Source: an uncultured Prevotella sp. (lineage in GTDB: Bacteria; Bacteroidota; Bacteroidia; Bacteroidales; Bacteroidaceae). Taken from it: a stretch of 64,000 nucleotides of DNA. Positions 10,248-18,853 of this stretch are shown here, piece by piece. A model generated the notes under the pieces. The model made no database searches and was not told the DNA's origin. It was given only the letters and a program-made list of their open reading frames with translations. A program made the translations under genes and the position numbers. The stretch covers positions 1-64,000 of the forward strand of contig CAKQDQ010000003.1 of NCBI GenBank assembly GCA_934229335.1. The letters are read 5' to 3'. Numbering within the stretch: position 1 is the stretch's first letter; the number at the start of each line of letters is the position of its first letter.

Positions 10248-10279
10248 TTTGGATTTCCCCAAAAAACTTTGTACATTTG
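10248..10279 (+). promoter_or_regulatory. Promoter of the tracrRNA
   Basis: TTTG at 10248-10251, then 20 nt, then TACATTTG at 10272-10279 matches the Bacteroidota sigma-70 pattern (TTTG at -33, TAnnTTTG at -7). The expected start, a few bases downstream, falls at about 10284-10287, just where the anti-repeat begins. Confidence 0.8.
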
Positions 10280-10284
10280 CAACA

Positions 10285-10371
10285 GATTTTTAGCAAATCA
10301 CAATAAGGATTATTCCGTTGTGAAAACATTAGGTCCACTTCCCATCGTCCTTTAACGGTGGGATTTTTTTT
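10285..10371 (+). ncRNA. tracrRNA of the type II-C system
   Basis: Positions 10286-10303 are an exact 18-nt complement of repeat nucleotides 2-19 (anti-repeat). A small stem follows at about 10307-10316 (GGA-uuau-UCC). Next comes a linker with 'gttgtgaaaac', then a terminator stem 10341-10348 with 10355-10362 (CCCATCGT / ACGGTGGG, one G-U pair, 6-nt loop) and a run of eight T. The start is set by the promoter just upstream. The gene diverges from cas9. The short minus-strand frame across this region is not a gene. Confidence 0.92.
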
Positions 10372-10497
10372 AGCCAACATCGACTCTCCCTTTATTCATC
10401 CTTACCGTCAGGCGTATCTACTCATCGTAGTCCCTTTGGGTTCTGTGTAATCTGGTGCGCCGAAAAAATACTCGTTCCGCCCCATACCAACTCAAAC

Positions 10498-10527
10498 GGG
10501 GCACACCGAACGTTGTCGGTATGCCCC
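10498..10527 (-). terminator. Hairpin ending the B12 operon
   Basis: The inverted repeat ggggcacaccga / tcggtatgcccc has about 11 pairs around a 6-nt loop and lies 42 bp after the stop codon of the last gene of the B12 operon. On the minus strand it is followed by gtttgagtt, a weak T-tract, so termination is plausible but the hairpin is not a textbook terminator. The rest of 10381-10568 holds nothing else I recognise. Confidence 0.55.
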
Positions 10528-10568
10528 GTATAGAGTGTTAGTATATTATAAATTAGTGTGCAGAGGGA

Positions 10569-12302
10569 TTATTTTACAACCACCTTACGTGTAGAGCCAT
10601 CGCTCATACGGATGATGTTAACGCCCTTCTGTGGTGCATTGATGCGCTTGCCATCGAGGGTGTAGCGTGCCACCTCGTGCAGTTCTACGTAGTTAGGCTT
10701 AGCGGTAGCGATGGCTGTTGGGGTGTTCTTGGTGCAGCCTACGTTGTCGATGCATACGTAAGTAGAGGTGTTCATATATCCATACGCCTTATCAGAACCG
10801 TCGAATGAGACGCTCAATGATACTACCTTGCCGAGAGAAGAGAGGTCGAGCCAATCCCAGTCGGTGAGGCAAGTCCAGTCAGCCTCGTTCTCAGAACGAT
10901 AGTCAGCGAGATAGTAGTCAACAGAAGCCGTGGTGTTGTCTGCCTTAGTACCAGTGAAGGTTACCTTGAACCATGAGCCTTGTTCAAACTTCTTTGCCAC
11001 GCCATTGCCATTCTTAACGCACTCTACTACCCAAGCGGAGTTGGTAAGGTTGAGTCCGTTGATGACTCTTCCCTCTGGAGCGTCAAGCACTTTTATTACT
11101 TCCATTGGCATGCCAGCAGGCATACCGCAGTAGATTACGCCATAGTTAGCAGAGCCTGTTGCGCCATGACCAACGCATGAGTTCCACTGGTCTGTAGAGT
11201 AGTCGCTGAATGTGGTAGCGGTCATGTTACTGTAAGAGCAGCCTGTCCATGATCCCCATACTGGGTTAATAGAGTTAACGAACTCGTAAGCACCGCTCTT
11301 GAATGTTCCGTTCCATACTGTAGAGCCATAGTCATCGGTGCCTTCCACTGCATTATCAGCAGGTCCATACCAAGAAGATTCTGGTTCAAGGGTAAGGTCA
11401 TCAAACGTTGCTACAGTTGCGTCGGTGTGGTCGTCGTTGTTGTCGAATCGTACAGCGACATCATCGTAAGCGAAGTATGCAGGCTGTGAGAAGCCATATC
11501 CATTGTCGCTTGAGCCTGTTACATTAAAAGTAACCTTTGTTACCTTGCCAAGTTCAAAGAGGTCGAACTTAGTCCAGTCGGTAATAATGTCCTTTGGTCC
11601 GTTACAGAGATATAACTTCACAGAACCAGTTTTCTCGTCCCCGTTATAACCGGTAGCGACGAGAGCCACCCAATCATCTTCGCCTATATTTGCTGTTAGA
11701 CCATTACCATTGTAATAGCAGTTCAAAGCATAGCATGTATTGTTAACATACATGTGGTCAATAACGCGAGCCTCACCGTCAGCGAATTTCAGTACAGGAA
11801 GTGCATCCTCTCCAAGACCGAAGCCTGAATTGTCTGCATAACCATAGTGTACTGCGAAATTGTCAGAACCATTATGACCACCCCCCGTACGGAACAGTGA
11901 TTTGTCGTCATTAGCCTTGTAAACTGTCAACTGAGCATTGAAGCCACCGTATGTCTCAATATCCGAAGACACGTAGTTAGAAATAGCATGACCGCCACTC
12001 CAGTAGCACCATGTGCCATACCCTTCTGAAAGTGTATTTGACAGCCACGTATTATGCTCATCAGTCCAAGTGTAAGCTTCTTCTTCCGAAGTTACGCCTC
12101 CACCATCTCCGTACAGCATGGAACCACCATACTGTGGTTCATCAATAAGCGACGACCAGTTACTCGCACCTGCAAAATTTGGTGTAGTTCCCTGGTAGTC
12201 TTTGTCTTCAAATGTCAGTGTGCGAAGCGTGTAAGACGTCTGCGCGCTTGCGCTAAGACCTGCAAAGCACGCTGCTGCCGCAAGTGTAAAAATTTTCTTC
12301 AT
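10569..12302 (-). CDS. Secreted protein with two DUF4465-like domains
   Basis: The 577-residue protein has a signal peptide ('FTLAAAACFAGLSASAQ'), two similar halves and a C-terminal module. Both halves look like DUF4465: each begins with a 'TFED/TFDDL' strand, contains 'W-S-x-L' or 'S-S-W-Y-G' and a central 'YGV/HYGY' segment, and ends with 'YFAYDDVAVRF' or 'YVCIDNVGC'. The last 30 residues ('YTLDGKRINAPQKG...') resemble the C-terminal module of other secreted proteins in this window. It is the last gene of the riboswitch-controlled B12 operon, so a role in binding or capturing corrinoids at the surface is inferred from context only. Confidence 0.75.
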   Translation of the reverse strand: MKKIFTLAAAACFAGLSASAQTSYTLRTLTFEDKDYQGTTPNFAGASNWSSLIDEPQYGGSMLYGDGGGVTSEEEAYTWTDEHNTWLSNTLSEGYGTWCYWSGGHAISNYVSSDIETYGGFNAQLTVYKANDDKSLFRTGGGHNGSDNFAVHYGYADNSGFGLGEDALPVLKFADGEARVIDHMYVNNTCYALNCYYNGNGLTANIGEDDWVALVATGYNGDEKTGSVKLYLCNGPKDIITDWTKFDLFELGKVTKVTFNVTGSSDNGYGFSQPAYFAYDDVAVRFDNNDDHTDATVATFDDLTLEPESSWYGPADNAVEGTDDYGSTVWNGTFKSGAYEFVNSINPVWGSWTGCSYSNMTATTFSDYSTDQWNSCVGHGATGSANYGVIYCGMPAGMPMEVIKVLDAPEGRVINGLNLTNSAWVVECVKNGNGVAKKFEQGSWFKVTFTGTKADNTTASVDYYLADYRSENEADWTCLTDWDWLDLSSLGKVVSLSVSFDGSDKAYGYMNTSTYVCIDNVGCTKNTPTAIATAKPNYVELHEVARYTLDGKRINAPQKGVNIIRMSDGSTRKVVVK

Positions 12303-12330
12303 AGACTATTTGTTTTTGTTTTGTTTATAT

Positions 12331-12362
12331 GTTTAGGGTGGTAATTTATAGCCCCACCCTTT
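12331..12362. repeat. Possible solo end of the MITE-like element
   Basis: The short stretch tttagggtggtaatttatag followed by ccccaccctt matches the right end of the 195-bp element at 24057-24251 (ggtggtaatttatagaaccaccctt) and has TTTA on both outer sides. It lies between two genes of the B12 operon and forms a small GGGTGG/CCACCC hairpin. It may be a deletion remnant of the element or an independent short palindrome. Confidence 0.45.
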
Positions 12363-13506
12363 ATTTTATTACTATCTTCTTTCCGTTCTTTATGTAGATG
12401 CCGTGCACGGGATTGTTGACTCTGCGTCCTGTGAGGTCATAATAATAGCCGTCTTTCTTCTCTGTGTATGTTACAGCCGATACGCTTGTTGGGCGTTGCT
12501 TTGCTGGTATGACGATAGGGTTATCGTCGTAACCGTCTACAAGGTGCAAATCTACAAAGCCCGCAACCTCTGTTGATGTCTCGCCAATCCATCCGCAGTA
12601 CTGGAATATGCCTGTAACAACCTTGATGAAGTTTACCTCTGGCAGGTCTACGTGGTTGCCCTCTTCGTCTACAGCCCAGTCAATGTCGAACGTAGAATAA
12701 ATATCATTGTTCAACGAAGCGTCTACATATCCGTAGGCATCCTTAGCATAACGATACTGCACCCAGTACTGCATGGCAGTCTGGCTTTGGTTTATCGCAT
12801 TGTTAGGCAGTTTGCCACCCTTGAATGTCAATGTCTCTCCGCTCTCCCATAGTGGCCAATAGGTCTGACTATGGAATGAGTTTTTCATGTGATACCCCGT
12901 AGAGTCGCGCTTCGTGCCGTCTTTATCAGTCCATGTAGCATCCCACTTCAGGTAGTTGTCGTATGTAGAATACGGTATCTTGTGGTCTCCCTTCTCGGCC
13001 GTCGGCTTATAATATGTGATGGAGAAGTCGTGTATCTCTGATGTGTAATACTCTGAGCCTGCCAGTTCGTACCACTTACAGGTGTTCACATCGTCGCCCA
13101 CGCCTACGTAAACTATGCCAGGCTCAAAACTTCCACCTATCGTAGCACTACCGTAAACGGGGTCTGCGGCTGCGTAGAATCCGTTGCCGAGTATGCGGAA
13201 GTCAGATCCTTTCTTGTTCTGTACAGCATGGTCGAACTTCACGGTCACGTAGCCTCCGTAGGTTCCGAGGTGTACGAGTTGTCCGTCACTAAGGCTTTCT
13301 GTAGCCTCTGCACACACCTCTTCGTGGGTTGTGGCCTCTGTTGCCTTAGGCAAAGTGTTGATGAACTGTCCTGGTGCAGGGTGCAGTTCTAATACTGTTA
13401 CAGGTTGTGCCTCTGTTAGTTTGGGGTTTCCCTCCTGCTGTGTCTGCGCTGACGCTGACAGTGTAGTGCCAGCGAGCATTAATGATGAGAGTAGAATTTC
13501 CTTCAT
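12361..13506 (-). CDS. Secreted cell-surface protein of the B12 locus
   Basis: About 381 residues from the ATG at 13506, which gives a clean signal peptide ('EILLSSLMLAGTTLSASAQ'); an ATG two codons upstream is also possible. The middle carries 'GTYGGYVTVKFDHAVQNKKG', 'EPGIVYVGVGDD' and 'WYELAGSEYY', features of a cell-surface protein family often found beside BtuB/BtuG genes in Bacteroidota. The end ('YYDLTGRRVNNPVHGIYI') is a short C-terminal module shared with other exported proteins here. It follows btuG after about 20 bp. It may be a B12-binding accessory protein (BtuH-like), but I cannot prove that by eye. Confidence 0.7.
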   Translation of the reverse strand: MKEILLSSLMLAGTTLSASAQTQQEGNPKLTEAQPVTVLELHPAPGQFINTLPKATEATTHEEVCAEATESLSDGQLVHLGTYGGYVTVKFDHAVQNKKGSDFRILGNGFYAAADPVYGSATIGGSFEPGIVYVGVGDDVNTCKWYELAGSEYYTSEIHDFSITYYKPTAEKGDHKIPYSTYDNYLKWDATWTDKDGTKRDSTGYHMKNSFHSQTYWPLWESGETLTFKGGKLPNNAINQSQTAMQYWVQYRYAKDAYGYVDASLNNDIYSTFDIDWAVDEEGNHVDLPEVNFIKVVTGIFQYCGWIGETSTEVAGFVDLHLVDGYDDNPIVIPAKQRPTSVSAVTYTEKKDGYYYDLTGRRVNNPVHGIYIKNGKKIVIK

Positions 13507-13527
13507 AAGCAATTATCTTTTTTGTTG

Positions 13528-14688
13528 TTATTCATGCATTACTCCCTCATACACAGGCACCGCCAGTATATGAGCAGGGTTTATATATACCTTCTTGGGA
13601 CTGAATAACTGCGTGCCCATTTTGTCGTAGCCATAGAGATAGCCTGCGGAGGCGTAACTTTCCGCGTCGGTAAAGTAGATGTTATGGGTGTAAGGAGAGA
13701 CGTAAAGTTCGTAAGGCGATGTGAGTTCCTTCAACTTTTGCGTTACCGTTTCGCCGTAAACACCGTCAGTTACCTCCATGGTCGCAGGGTTTATGGTCTT
13801 TATATAATAAATGTATTCGCCAGTATAGTAAGAGAAGTTTGAGCCTACGGTATAGAAGTATTCACCGTCTGTGGTGTTATACGTACATGGGAAGTCGAGC
13901 ACATTGAAGGTGTTTGACTTACAGTTGAATATCACCGTCTTTGGCTTAACGTCGTAATAGTCACCGCATGAGTTTATGCACAGATACTCATCAGCCTGCG
14001 ACACCTCGCCATAGAGGTTGATGCAGCCAGTGTCTATATTGCGAATCTTGGTCATGGTCTTGGCGTCTACCAGCGTGATGGTGGTCTCATAGCCATGTGT
14101 ACTCTCACTAAACGAATAGCCACCAGTATTGACTACATACAGTGTTCCTTCATAAAGGCGTATGCCTTCAGGCTCCCAGCCTACCTCACAGGTAGCGACC
14201 ACGTTCTTTGTACGTAGGTCTATCTTAGCCACATAGCCTTTTTCGAATGTCTCATCGCCACACTTGTGGGCGTAAGAGGTTACGTAAAGGTATTCGCCAT
14301 CGCTACACATACGGCGGTTGTTAGGCACGTTCTCTGTTGCTCCACAGGCAGTTCCGTCGGGGTGTATGTACTGTATGATGTTCGACCAGTTGATGCAGAT
14401 GGCTATCAGCGTGTCGTTTACCTGAAGTATGTCGTTAGGCGTATCGCCTAATTTCGCGCCGTTGATGGTACGAAACCATTTGTTTGTCAACGTGCCCGTC
14501 TTGCCATCGTAGAACGACAGTTGTCCATTGTCCGACTGCCAGTTGCCTTCGTTGCAGATAATTAGGTTCTCTCTTACTAATACGTCTACGGGGTCTACCA
14601 CAGGATCTGTTCTCTTCTTCTCTACATTATCATCGCCACTACATGCCGCGAGCAACGCGAAGAGGAATATATAAAGTATCTTTTTCAT
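13528..14688 (-). CDS. btuG: BtuG-like surface lipoprotein, beta-propeller B12 binder
   Basis: From the ATG at 14688 the product has 386 residues and a lipoprotein signal with Cys16 ('FALLAACSGDD'); the acidic residues after Cys suit the Bacteroidota surface-export signal. The body has YncE/DUF5074-like propeller blades ('LIICNEGNWQSDNGQLSFYD', 'GEYLYVTSY', 'VVATCEVGWEPEGIRLYEGTLYV'). BtuG proteins cap the BtuB transporter and capture cobalamin with high affinity. The start shares one base with the btuB stop codon (TAATG), so translation is probably coupled. A longer frame starting at 14781 overlaps btuB and lacks a signal peptide, so I reject it. Confidence 0.85.
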   Translation of the reverse strand: MKKILYIFLFALLAACSGDDNVEKKRTDPVVDPVDVLVRENLIICNEGNWQSDNGQLSFYDGKTGTLTNKWFRTINGAKLGDTPNDILQVNDTLIAICINWSNIIQYIHPDGTACGATENVPNNRRMCSDGEYLYVTSYAHKCGDETFEKGYVAKIDLRTKNVVATCEVGWEPEGIRLYEGTLYVVNTGGYSFSESTHGYETTITLVDAKTMTKIRNIDTGCINLYGEVSQADEYLCINSCGDYYDVKPKTVIFNCKSNTFNVLDFPCTYNTTDGEYFYTVGSNFSYYTGEYIYYIKTINPATMEVTDGVYGETVTQKLKELTSPYELYVSPYTHNIYFTDAESYASAGYLYGYDKMGTQLFSPKKVYINPAHILAVPVYEGVMHE

Positions 14689-16607
14689 TACATTTTGTAT
14701 TTTAGCGTTACGGCAAAGCGTCTGCCTGGCATTGGCCAACGCTGTATCATCTCGTATCTCACGTCGAAGAGGTCTTGACATTCCGCCTCCACGGTGTAGT
14801 GTTTCTTGAAAGTATAGCCCACCTTCACATCGGTACAGTTATATGCCTCCAGCGGGTCGTCTATGGCATTCTCTGCCGTCCAGTATCGTTTGTCCACGAA
14901 CATATGGCTTAATGATGCTGCCCAACCCTTATACATAAAGGTGTAAACGGCAGTAAACGACCACTTAGGGCTATAGGCTATGTAGTCGTTATAGGCATCT
15001 TCTCGTGGGTCTGTCCTGTTACGGTCGTCCTGAAAGGTGCCTGTCAGCAGCAGGGAGTGGTTCTTATAGTGCGCGTTCATGGTCACGTCTACGCCCATAC
15101 AGCGTGTGTAACCGTAGTTGAGCATGGTCCATTGGTATGAGCCTTTCAGCGGAAGGCACACTATGCGGTCTTCTACATGATTGTAATACCAGTCTGCTTG
15201 CACGTCGAACCAGTCGTTCTTGTACACCACTCCTACGTCAAACTGCTTTGTGTACTCTGGCTTCAGGTTGCGATTGCCCACGAGAGTATAATACAGGTCG
15301 TTGAGCGTAGGAGCGCGAAAGACGCTTTTATAGAATGTTCGCAGCGTCCAGTTGCCGATGGTGTATGACGCAAGGGCGTTCCATGTCACCTTACTCAGCG
15401 GCTTTGTGGTACCGTACGTGTGGTCGCTGACGTGAGTGTAGAGTCCACTGAGGTTCAGGTTCAGACCGTTGTGGCTGTAGAACGCTGCCAGAGAGGTCTT
15501 GCTGTCCATGCGGTAGACGTAGTGGAAGTTCTTTACATCGGTGGTAAGGTCTGACCATCGCAGGTCTGTTGACGCCGAGATAACGAAGTCGCCCAACTGG
15601 TATGAGCCTGCCATAGCACCGTAGACATCCTGCTGGTGATACTCGTTGTTGCTATGTACGGAGATGTTCTCTGGGTAGTCAGAGCGGTAGTGCAGGTAGT
15701 CATTGGTGTACTTCACTATGCCTCTCAGTCCGAGGTCGCCAAACTCCTCACGGTATGTCAACTGTGTGAAGAAGTTACGGTCCCACTCTCTGCCCACGTC
15801 AGTGTAGGTATCAGACAGTCTTCTGACTATTCCTCCAGGCAGTCCACGAACGGAGTTGAAGTAATACGTATGCCATTGCAGTCCCTTCCAGAAGGCGCAG
15901 CCCTCTATGCGAAACATGGTGATGTCTGAATTGCGGCGTGTTCCTGTGGTGTCCTCATACTGCGTGTGGTAGTCGAAGGTGTAATCGCCCTCCGATCTTG
16001 TGAAGGCAGCGTCGATAAATCCCCAGTCCTTGTAACTGTATGTCGCTGCTACCTTGTGCGTACCGAAGGAGCCGTTCTGGTATGACGCTGTAAAAGCGGT
16101 GCTGTCTGGTCGGTGTGTCTTCAAGTAAACGGTGGAAGCGGAGGCATATTCCGTAGCTGTCATGAGTCGCTCTGCCTTGTTTGCGTTATAGAGTGATACG
16201 CTCTCAAGGGTTGTCAGTGAGTACTTGCCAAGGTCTACGGTACCGTTCTGAGCGTTGGTAATGCGCACTCCGTCCAGGTATACGCCCACGTGTTGCGAAC
16301 CGAGTGACCTTACGTTGATGGTTTTCTGTCCGCCCAGTCCGCCATAGTCTTTTATCTGAACGCCAGCAAGATACTTCAATGCATCAGCAACCGAACTCGA
16401 TGGCAGCGTCTCTATCTGTGCCCTCGAGATGGTTTGTTGCGGAGTAGTCTCGCGTTTACCCTTCACCACTACCTCCTGTATGTGGTAGGTAGAGTCAGCG
16501 TGCTGTCGCATTATCTGTGCATCGGCATGCGCTACGCATATTGATAAACCTATGGCAACGCACGTGCGGAAGCACATACGCGTGTAATCTTTTCTATATA
16601 ATGTCAT
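14688..16607 (-). CDS. btuB: TonB-dependent vitamin B12 receptor BtuB
   Basis: About 639 residues from the ATG at 16607: a signal peptide ('MCFRTCVAIGLSICVAHADA'), then a plug domain ('QEVVVKGKRET', 'SSVADALKYLAGVQIKDYGG', 'INVRSLGSQHVGVYLDGVRI') and a 22-strand-type barrel ending in an aromatic-rich 'MPGRRFAVTLKYKM'. TonB-dependent receptors of this size with a cobalamin riboswitch upstream are B12 receptors of the outer membrane. The GTG at 16643 lies inside a hairpin of the expression platform and is unlikely as a start. It is the first gene of a four-gene operon. Confidence 0.9.
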   Translation of the reverse strand: MTLYRKDYTRMCFRTCVAIGLSICVAHADAQIMRQHADSTYHIQEVVVKGKRETTPQQTISRAQIETLPSSSVADALKYLAGVQIKDYGGLGGQKTINVRSLGSQHVGVYLDGVRITNAQNGTVDLGKYSLTTLESVSLYNANKAERLMTATEYASASTVYLKTHRPDSTAFTASYQNGSFGTHKVAATYSYKDWGFIDAAFTRSEGDYTFDYHTQYEDTTGTRRNSDITMFRIEGCAFWKGLQWHTYYFNSVRGLPGGIVRRLSDTYTDVGREWDRNFFTQLTYREEFGDLGLRGIVKYTNDYLHYRSDYPENISVHSNNEYHQQDVYGAMAGSYQLGDFVISASTDLRWSDLTTDVKNFHYVYRMDSKTSLAAFYSHNGLNLNLSGLYTHVSDHTYGTTKPLSKVTWNALASYTIGNWTLRTFYKSVFRAPTLNDLYYTLVGNRNLKPEYTKQFDVGVVYKNDWFDVQADWYYNHVEDRIVCLPLKGSYQWTMLNYGYTRCMGVDVTMNAHYKNHSLLLTGTFQDDRNRTDPREDAYNDYIAYSPKWSFTAVYTFMYKGWAASLSHMFVDKRYWTAENAIDDPLEAYNCTDVKVGYTFKKHYTVEAECQDLFDVRYEMIQRWPMPGRRFAVTLKYKM

Positions 16608-16654
16608 GTTATATTTTTTCTGTGTCCGTAATCCCGCAGACACAAAGTTCGTAA

Positions 16655-16868
16655 CAGCAGTGGCAGGTCTTCTGACTTTATCCTTATAGTAACACGGTCT
16701 TCCCAGACTTTAAGGCAAGGCGCACCATTTTCTCGTCTTGCGTCCAGTGACACTGTTGGTTACCTTTATACAAAGGACTCACAGCTACGGGTATAGTTGC
16801 AGACTTACACTGCATTCCCTTCTTAGCCCCTACGCCATCATTACAGTGATGAGTGGGGAACCAAATGC
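16655..16868 (-). ncRNA. Cobalamin riboswitch
   Basis: On the minus strand the leader shows the B12 box (agtcagaagacctgcc, about 16663-16678), an upstream 'GGGAAT' block, the 'CTGTGAGTCC' segment and a downstream 'GGGAAGACC', in the order found in the AdoCbl/Cbl riboswitch. After the B12 box, a stem tgtgtc / gacaca (about 16620-16643) lies just ahead of the btuB start and has no T-run, which suggests control of translation rather than termination. Binding of cobalamin would lower btuB-btuG expression. Confidence 0.93.
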
Positions 16869-16873
16869 TGGTG

Positions 16874-16904
16874 CAAAGGTACTATCATTTAGACTTTTAC
16901 GCAA
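16874..16904 (-). promoter_or_regulatory. Promoter of the B12 operon
   Basis: On the minus strand, TTG (16904-16902), 20 nt and TACCTTTG (16881-16874) match the Bacteroidota promoter. The expected start, near 16867, is the 5' edge of the riboswitch. The -7 element is the same octamer as in every CRISPR repeat. Confidence 0.75.
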
Positions 16905-17009
16905 GAAAAACAAACATTTATTATTGTTATATTGACTAATATCAAGCAACTTGCGATGTAGTATCATAAAATTTTATTGTAAAGAAGATTTATTCTCAAA
17001 GAAATTTCG

Positions 17010-17017
17010 TACATTTG
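17010..17017 (+). promoter_or_regulatory. Possible promoter -7 element of the AAA/nuclease gene
   Basis: TACATTTG lies 29 bp ahead of the start codon at 17046. No good TTTG is found 19-21 nt upstream, so only half of the pattern is present. Confidence 0.4.
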
Positions 17018-17045
17018 CAAATGTAAATGTAAATAAAGCAAGAAT

Positions 17046-18611
17046 ATGACAGATATAGTTAACTGCTATCCTGTAGGAGTACAGACATTCGAGAAAATCA
17101 GGAAAGACAATTATCTCTATGTTGATAAGACAAAATATATCGTAGATTTTCGCAAGAAGCAGATGTCCTATATCTTTCTGAATCGTCCAAGACGATTCGG
17201 AAAGTCACTCTTTGCCTCTACCCTCCAAGCCTATTTCGAGGGAAGAAAAGAACTCTTCGAGGGGTTGGCTGTCGCTGACTATGAGAAAGAATGGGTGAAA
17301 CATCCCGTGCTTCACTTCGACATGAGCGGCGCGAAGCACTACGATGCCGAAATGTTGAAGCACTACCTTGACCTACAACTTATTCCCTACGAAGAACTAT
17401 ATGGAAAAAACGAAAACGAGAAATACCCTAACGAGCGACTGGACGGCATCGTAAAGCGTGCCTACAAACAGACTGGCGAGAAGGTGGTGGTCATCATAGA
17501 CGAGTATGATGCGCCTCTACTGGATGTTGTGCACGAAAAGGATAACTTGAAACAACTTCGTCTTATCATGCAAAACTTCTACAGTCCACTGAAGAAACTC
17601 GACCCATACCTGGAATTTACGTTCATTACGGGCATTACGAAGTTCTCGCAACTAAGTATCTTCAGCGAACTGAACAACCTCGACAATATCAGTATGCTCG
17701 ACCAATATTCTGCCATCTGCGGCATCAGCATGACAGAGTTGACCACTGCGATGAAGCCCGATGTGGAGGGACTTGGCAGGGCACTGGGCTTGACTTACGA
17801 CGAATGTCTGGAAAAACTGCGCAAGCACTACGATGGATACCACTTCAGTAAGAAATCTGAGGACGTATTCAATCCTTTCAGTCTTATAAGGGCTATGAAT
17901 AGCCAAGACATCGCATCTTACTGGTTTGGCTCTGGCACTCCGTCTTACCTTATTAAGAGTCTACAAAAATATCACGTCAACGTGCTTGATATAGAGAAAA
18001 AGAGTTGCGACGTAGAGGACTTCGACGTATCGCCAGAACAGATGACTTCTGCCCTTCCGTTGCTCTACCAAAGTGGTTATTTGACCATAAAGAAATATAA
18101 CCCCCTTCTTCATCGCTACTCATTGGGGTATCCTAACCAAGAGGTTAAGAATGGTATGCTGAAGAGTCTTGCCCCTAACTATCTATCACCAGTATCGGTT
18201 GACAATAGCAGTCTTGTTGGTGACTTTCTGGAAAAACTATACGAAGACGACTTAGAGGGGGCGATGGTGCGCCTGAAGGCATACCTCGCCAGCATCTCCA
18301 ACCGTTTATCAAACAAGAACGAGCGCGACTTCCAAACTGTTTTCTACCTTATCTTCAATCTCATGGGGGCGATAATGAAGGTAGAAGAAGACAGTGCCAT
18401 AGGTAGGGCTGACGCTGTCGTGCATATGCCTGAGGCTATTTACGTCTTCGAACTGAAATACGATGGATCGGCAGAAGATGCGCTAAAGCAGATAGACGAG
18501 AAAGGTTACCTGATTCCTTACTCCGCTGATGGCAAGCGACTGTATAAGATTGGGGTGAACTACGACAGTAACCTGCGCACCATTGGCGAATGGGTTATCA
18601 AAGAGGGATAG
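17046..18611 (+). CDS. AAA-ATPase-like protein with C-terminal PD-(D/E)XK nuclease domain
   Basis: The 521-residue protein belongs to a family (AAA-ATPase-like plus PDDEXK_9, DUF1703-like) that is numerous in Prevotella and related genera. The N-terminus carries a Walker A-like '[14 protein letters not shown]' (about residues 47-60) and a Walker B-like '[14 protein letters not shown]' (about 149-162). The C-terminus has the nuclease core: '[10 protein letters not shown]', then 'YVFELKYDG' (E-x-K) and '[10 protein letters not shown]'. Its function is not established; roles in mobile-element or phage biology have been guessed. It stands alone, with a terminator shared with the next gene. Confidence 0.85.
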   Translation: MTDIVNCYPVGVQTFEKIRKDNYLYVDKTKYIVDFRKKQMSYIFLNRPRRFGKSLFASTLQAYFEGRKELFEGLAVADYEKEWVKHPVLHFDMSGAKHYDAEMLKHYLDLQLIPYEELYGKNENEKYPNERLDGIVKRAYKQTGEKVVVIIDEYDAPLLDVVHEKDNLKQLRLIMQNFYSPLKKLDPYLEFTFITGITKFSQLSIFSELNNLDNISMLDQYSAICGISMTELTTAMKPDVEGLGRALGLTYDECLEKLRKHYDGYHFSKKSEDVFNPFSLIRAMNSQDIASYWFGSGTPSYLIKSLQKYHVNVLDIEKKSCDVEDFDVSPEQMTSALPLLYQSGYLTIKKYNPLLHRYSLGYPNQEVKNGMLKSLAPNYLSPVSVDNSSLVGDFLEKLYEDDLEGAMVRLKAYLASISNRLSNKNERDFQTVFYLIFNLMGAIMKVEEDSAIGRADAVVHMPEAIYVFELKYDGSAEDALKQIDEKGYLIPYSADGKRLYKIGVNYDSNLRTIGEWVIKEG

Positions 18612-18657
18612 TTCATTAACGAAACTATCAATATTCACATAGCTTTACGAAAAAGCC

Positions 18658-18745
18658 CCTTTCGCATCGCAATCTCTATCCTTTCGCATCGCAATCTCTA
18701 TCCTTTCGTGATGCAATCTCTATCCTTTCGTAATGCAAAAAGATA
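18658..18745. repeat. 22-bp tandem repeat array, locus 1
   Basis: Four consecutive 22-bp units occupy 18658-18679, 18680-18701, 18702-18723 and 18724-18745. The first two are identical (cctttcgcatcgcaat + ctctat), the third differs at two or three bases and the fourth diverges at its 3' end. A weaker unit may precede them (18636-18657). The array lies between a gene's stop codon and a bidirectional terminator. Related 22-bp arrays occur at 36335-36444, 41466-41553 and 52688-52797. Confidence 0.85.
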
Positions 18746-18796
18746 GTAATTGTAAAGCACCACTACCGTCCCCCCATTCCGCACCATATAGACCTT

Positions 18797-18834
18797 AAAA
18801 AGGCGGCTACTCTCTTGAGTAGTCGCCTTTTTTT
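18797..18834. terminator. Bidirectional intrinsic terminator
   Basis: The stem aaaaaggcggctactc / gagtagtcgccttttt with a 4-nt loop has A-runs before and T-runs after. It can serve both the plus-strand AAA/nuclease gene and the minus-strand FadL-like gene that converge on it. Confidence 0.88.
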
Positions 18835-18853
18835 ATTTATAAATAAATATTCC

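Noticed and set aside
10180-10380. A 66-codon minus-strand open frame upstream of cas9
   Set aside because: It overlaps the tracrRNA gene and its promoter on the other strand and has no coding character; the tracrRNA explains the conservation expected here.
14689-14781. Extra N-terminal codons for btuG
   Set aside because: They overlap btuB and hide the lipoprotein signal that begins at 14688.
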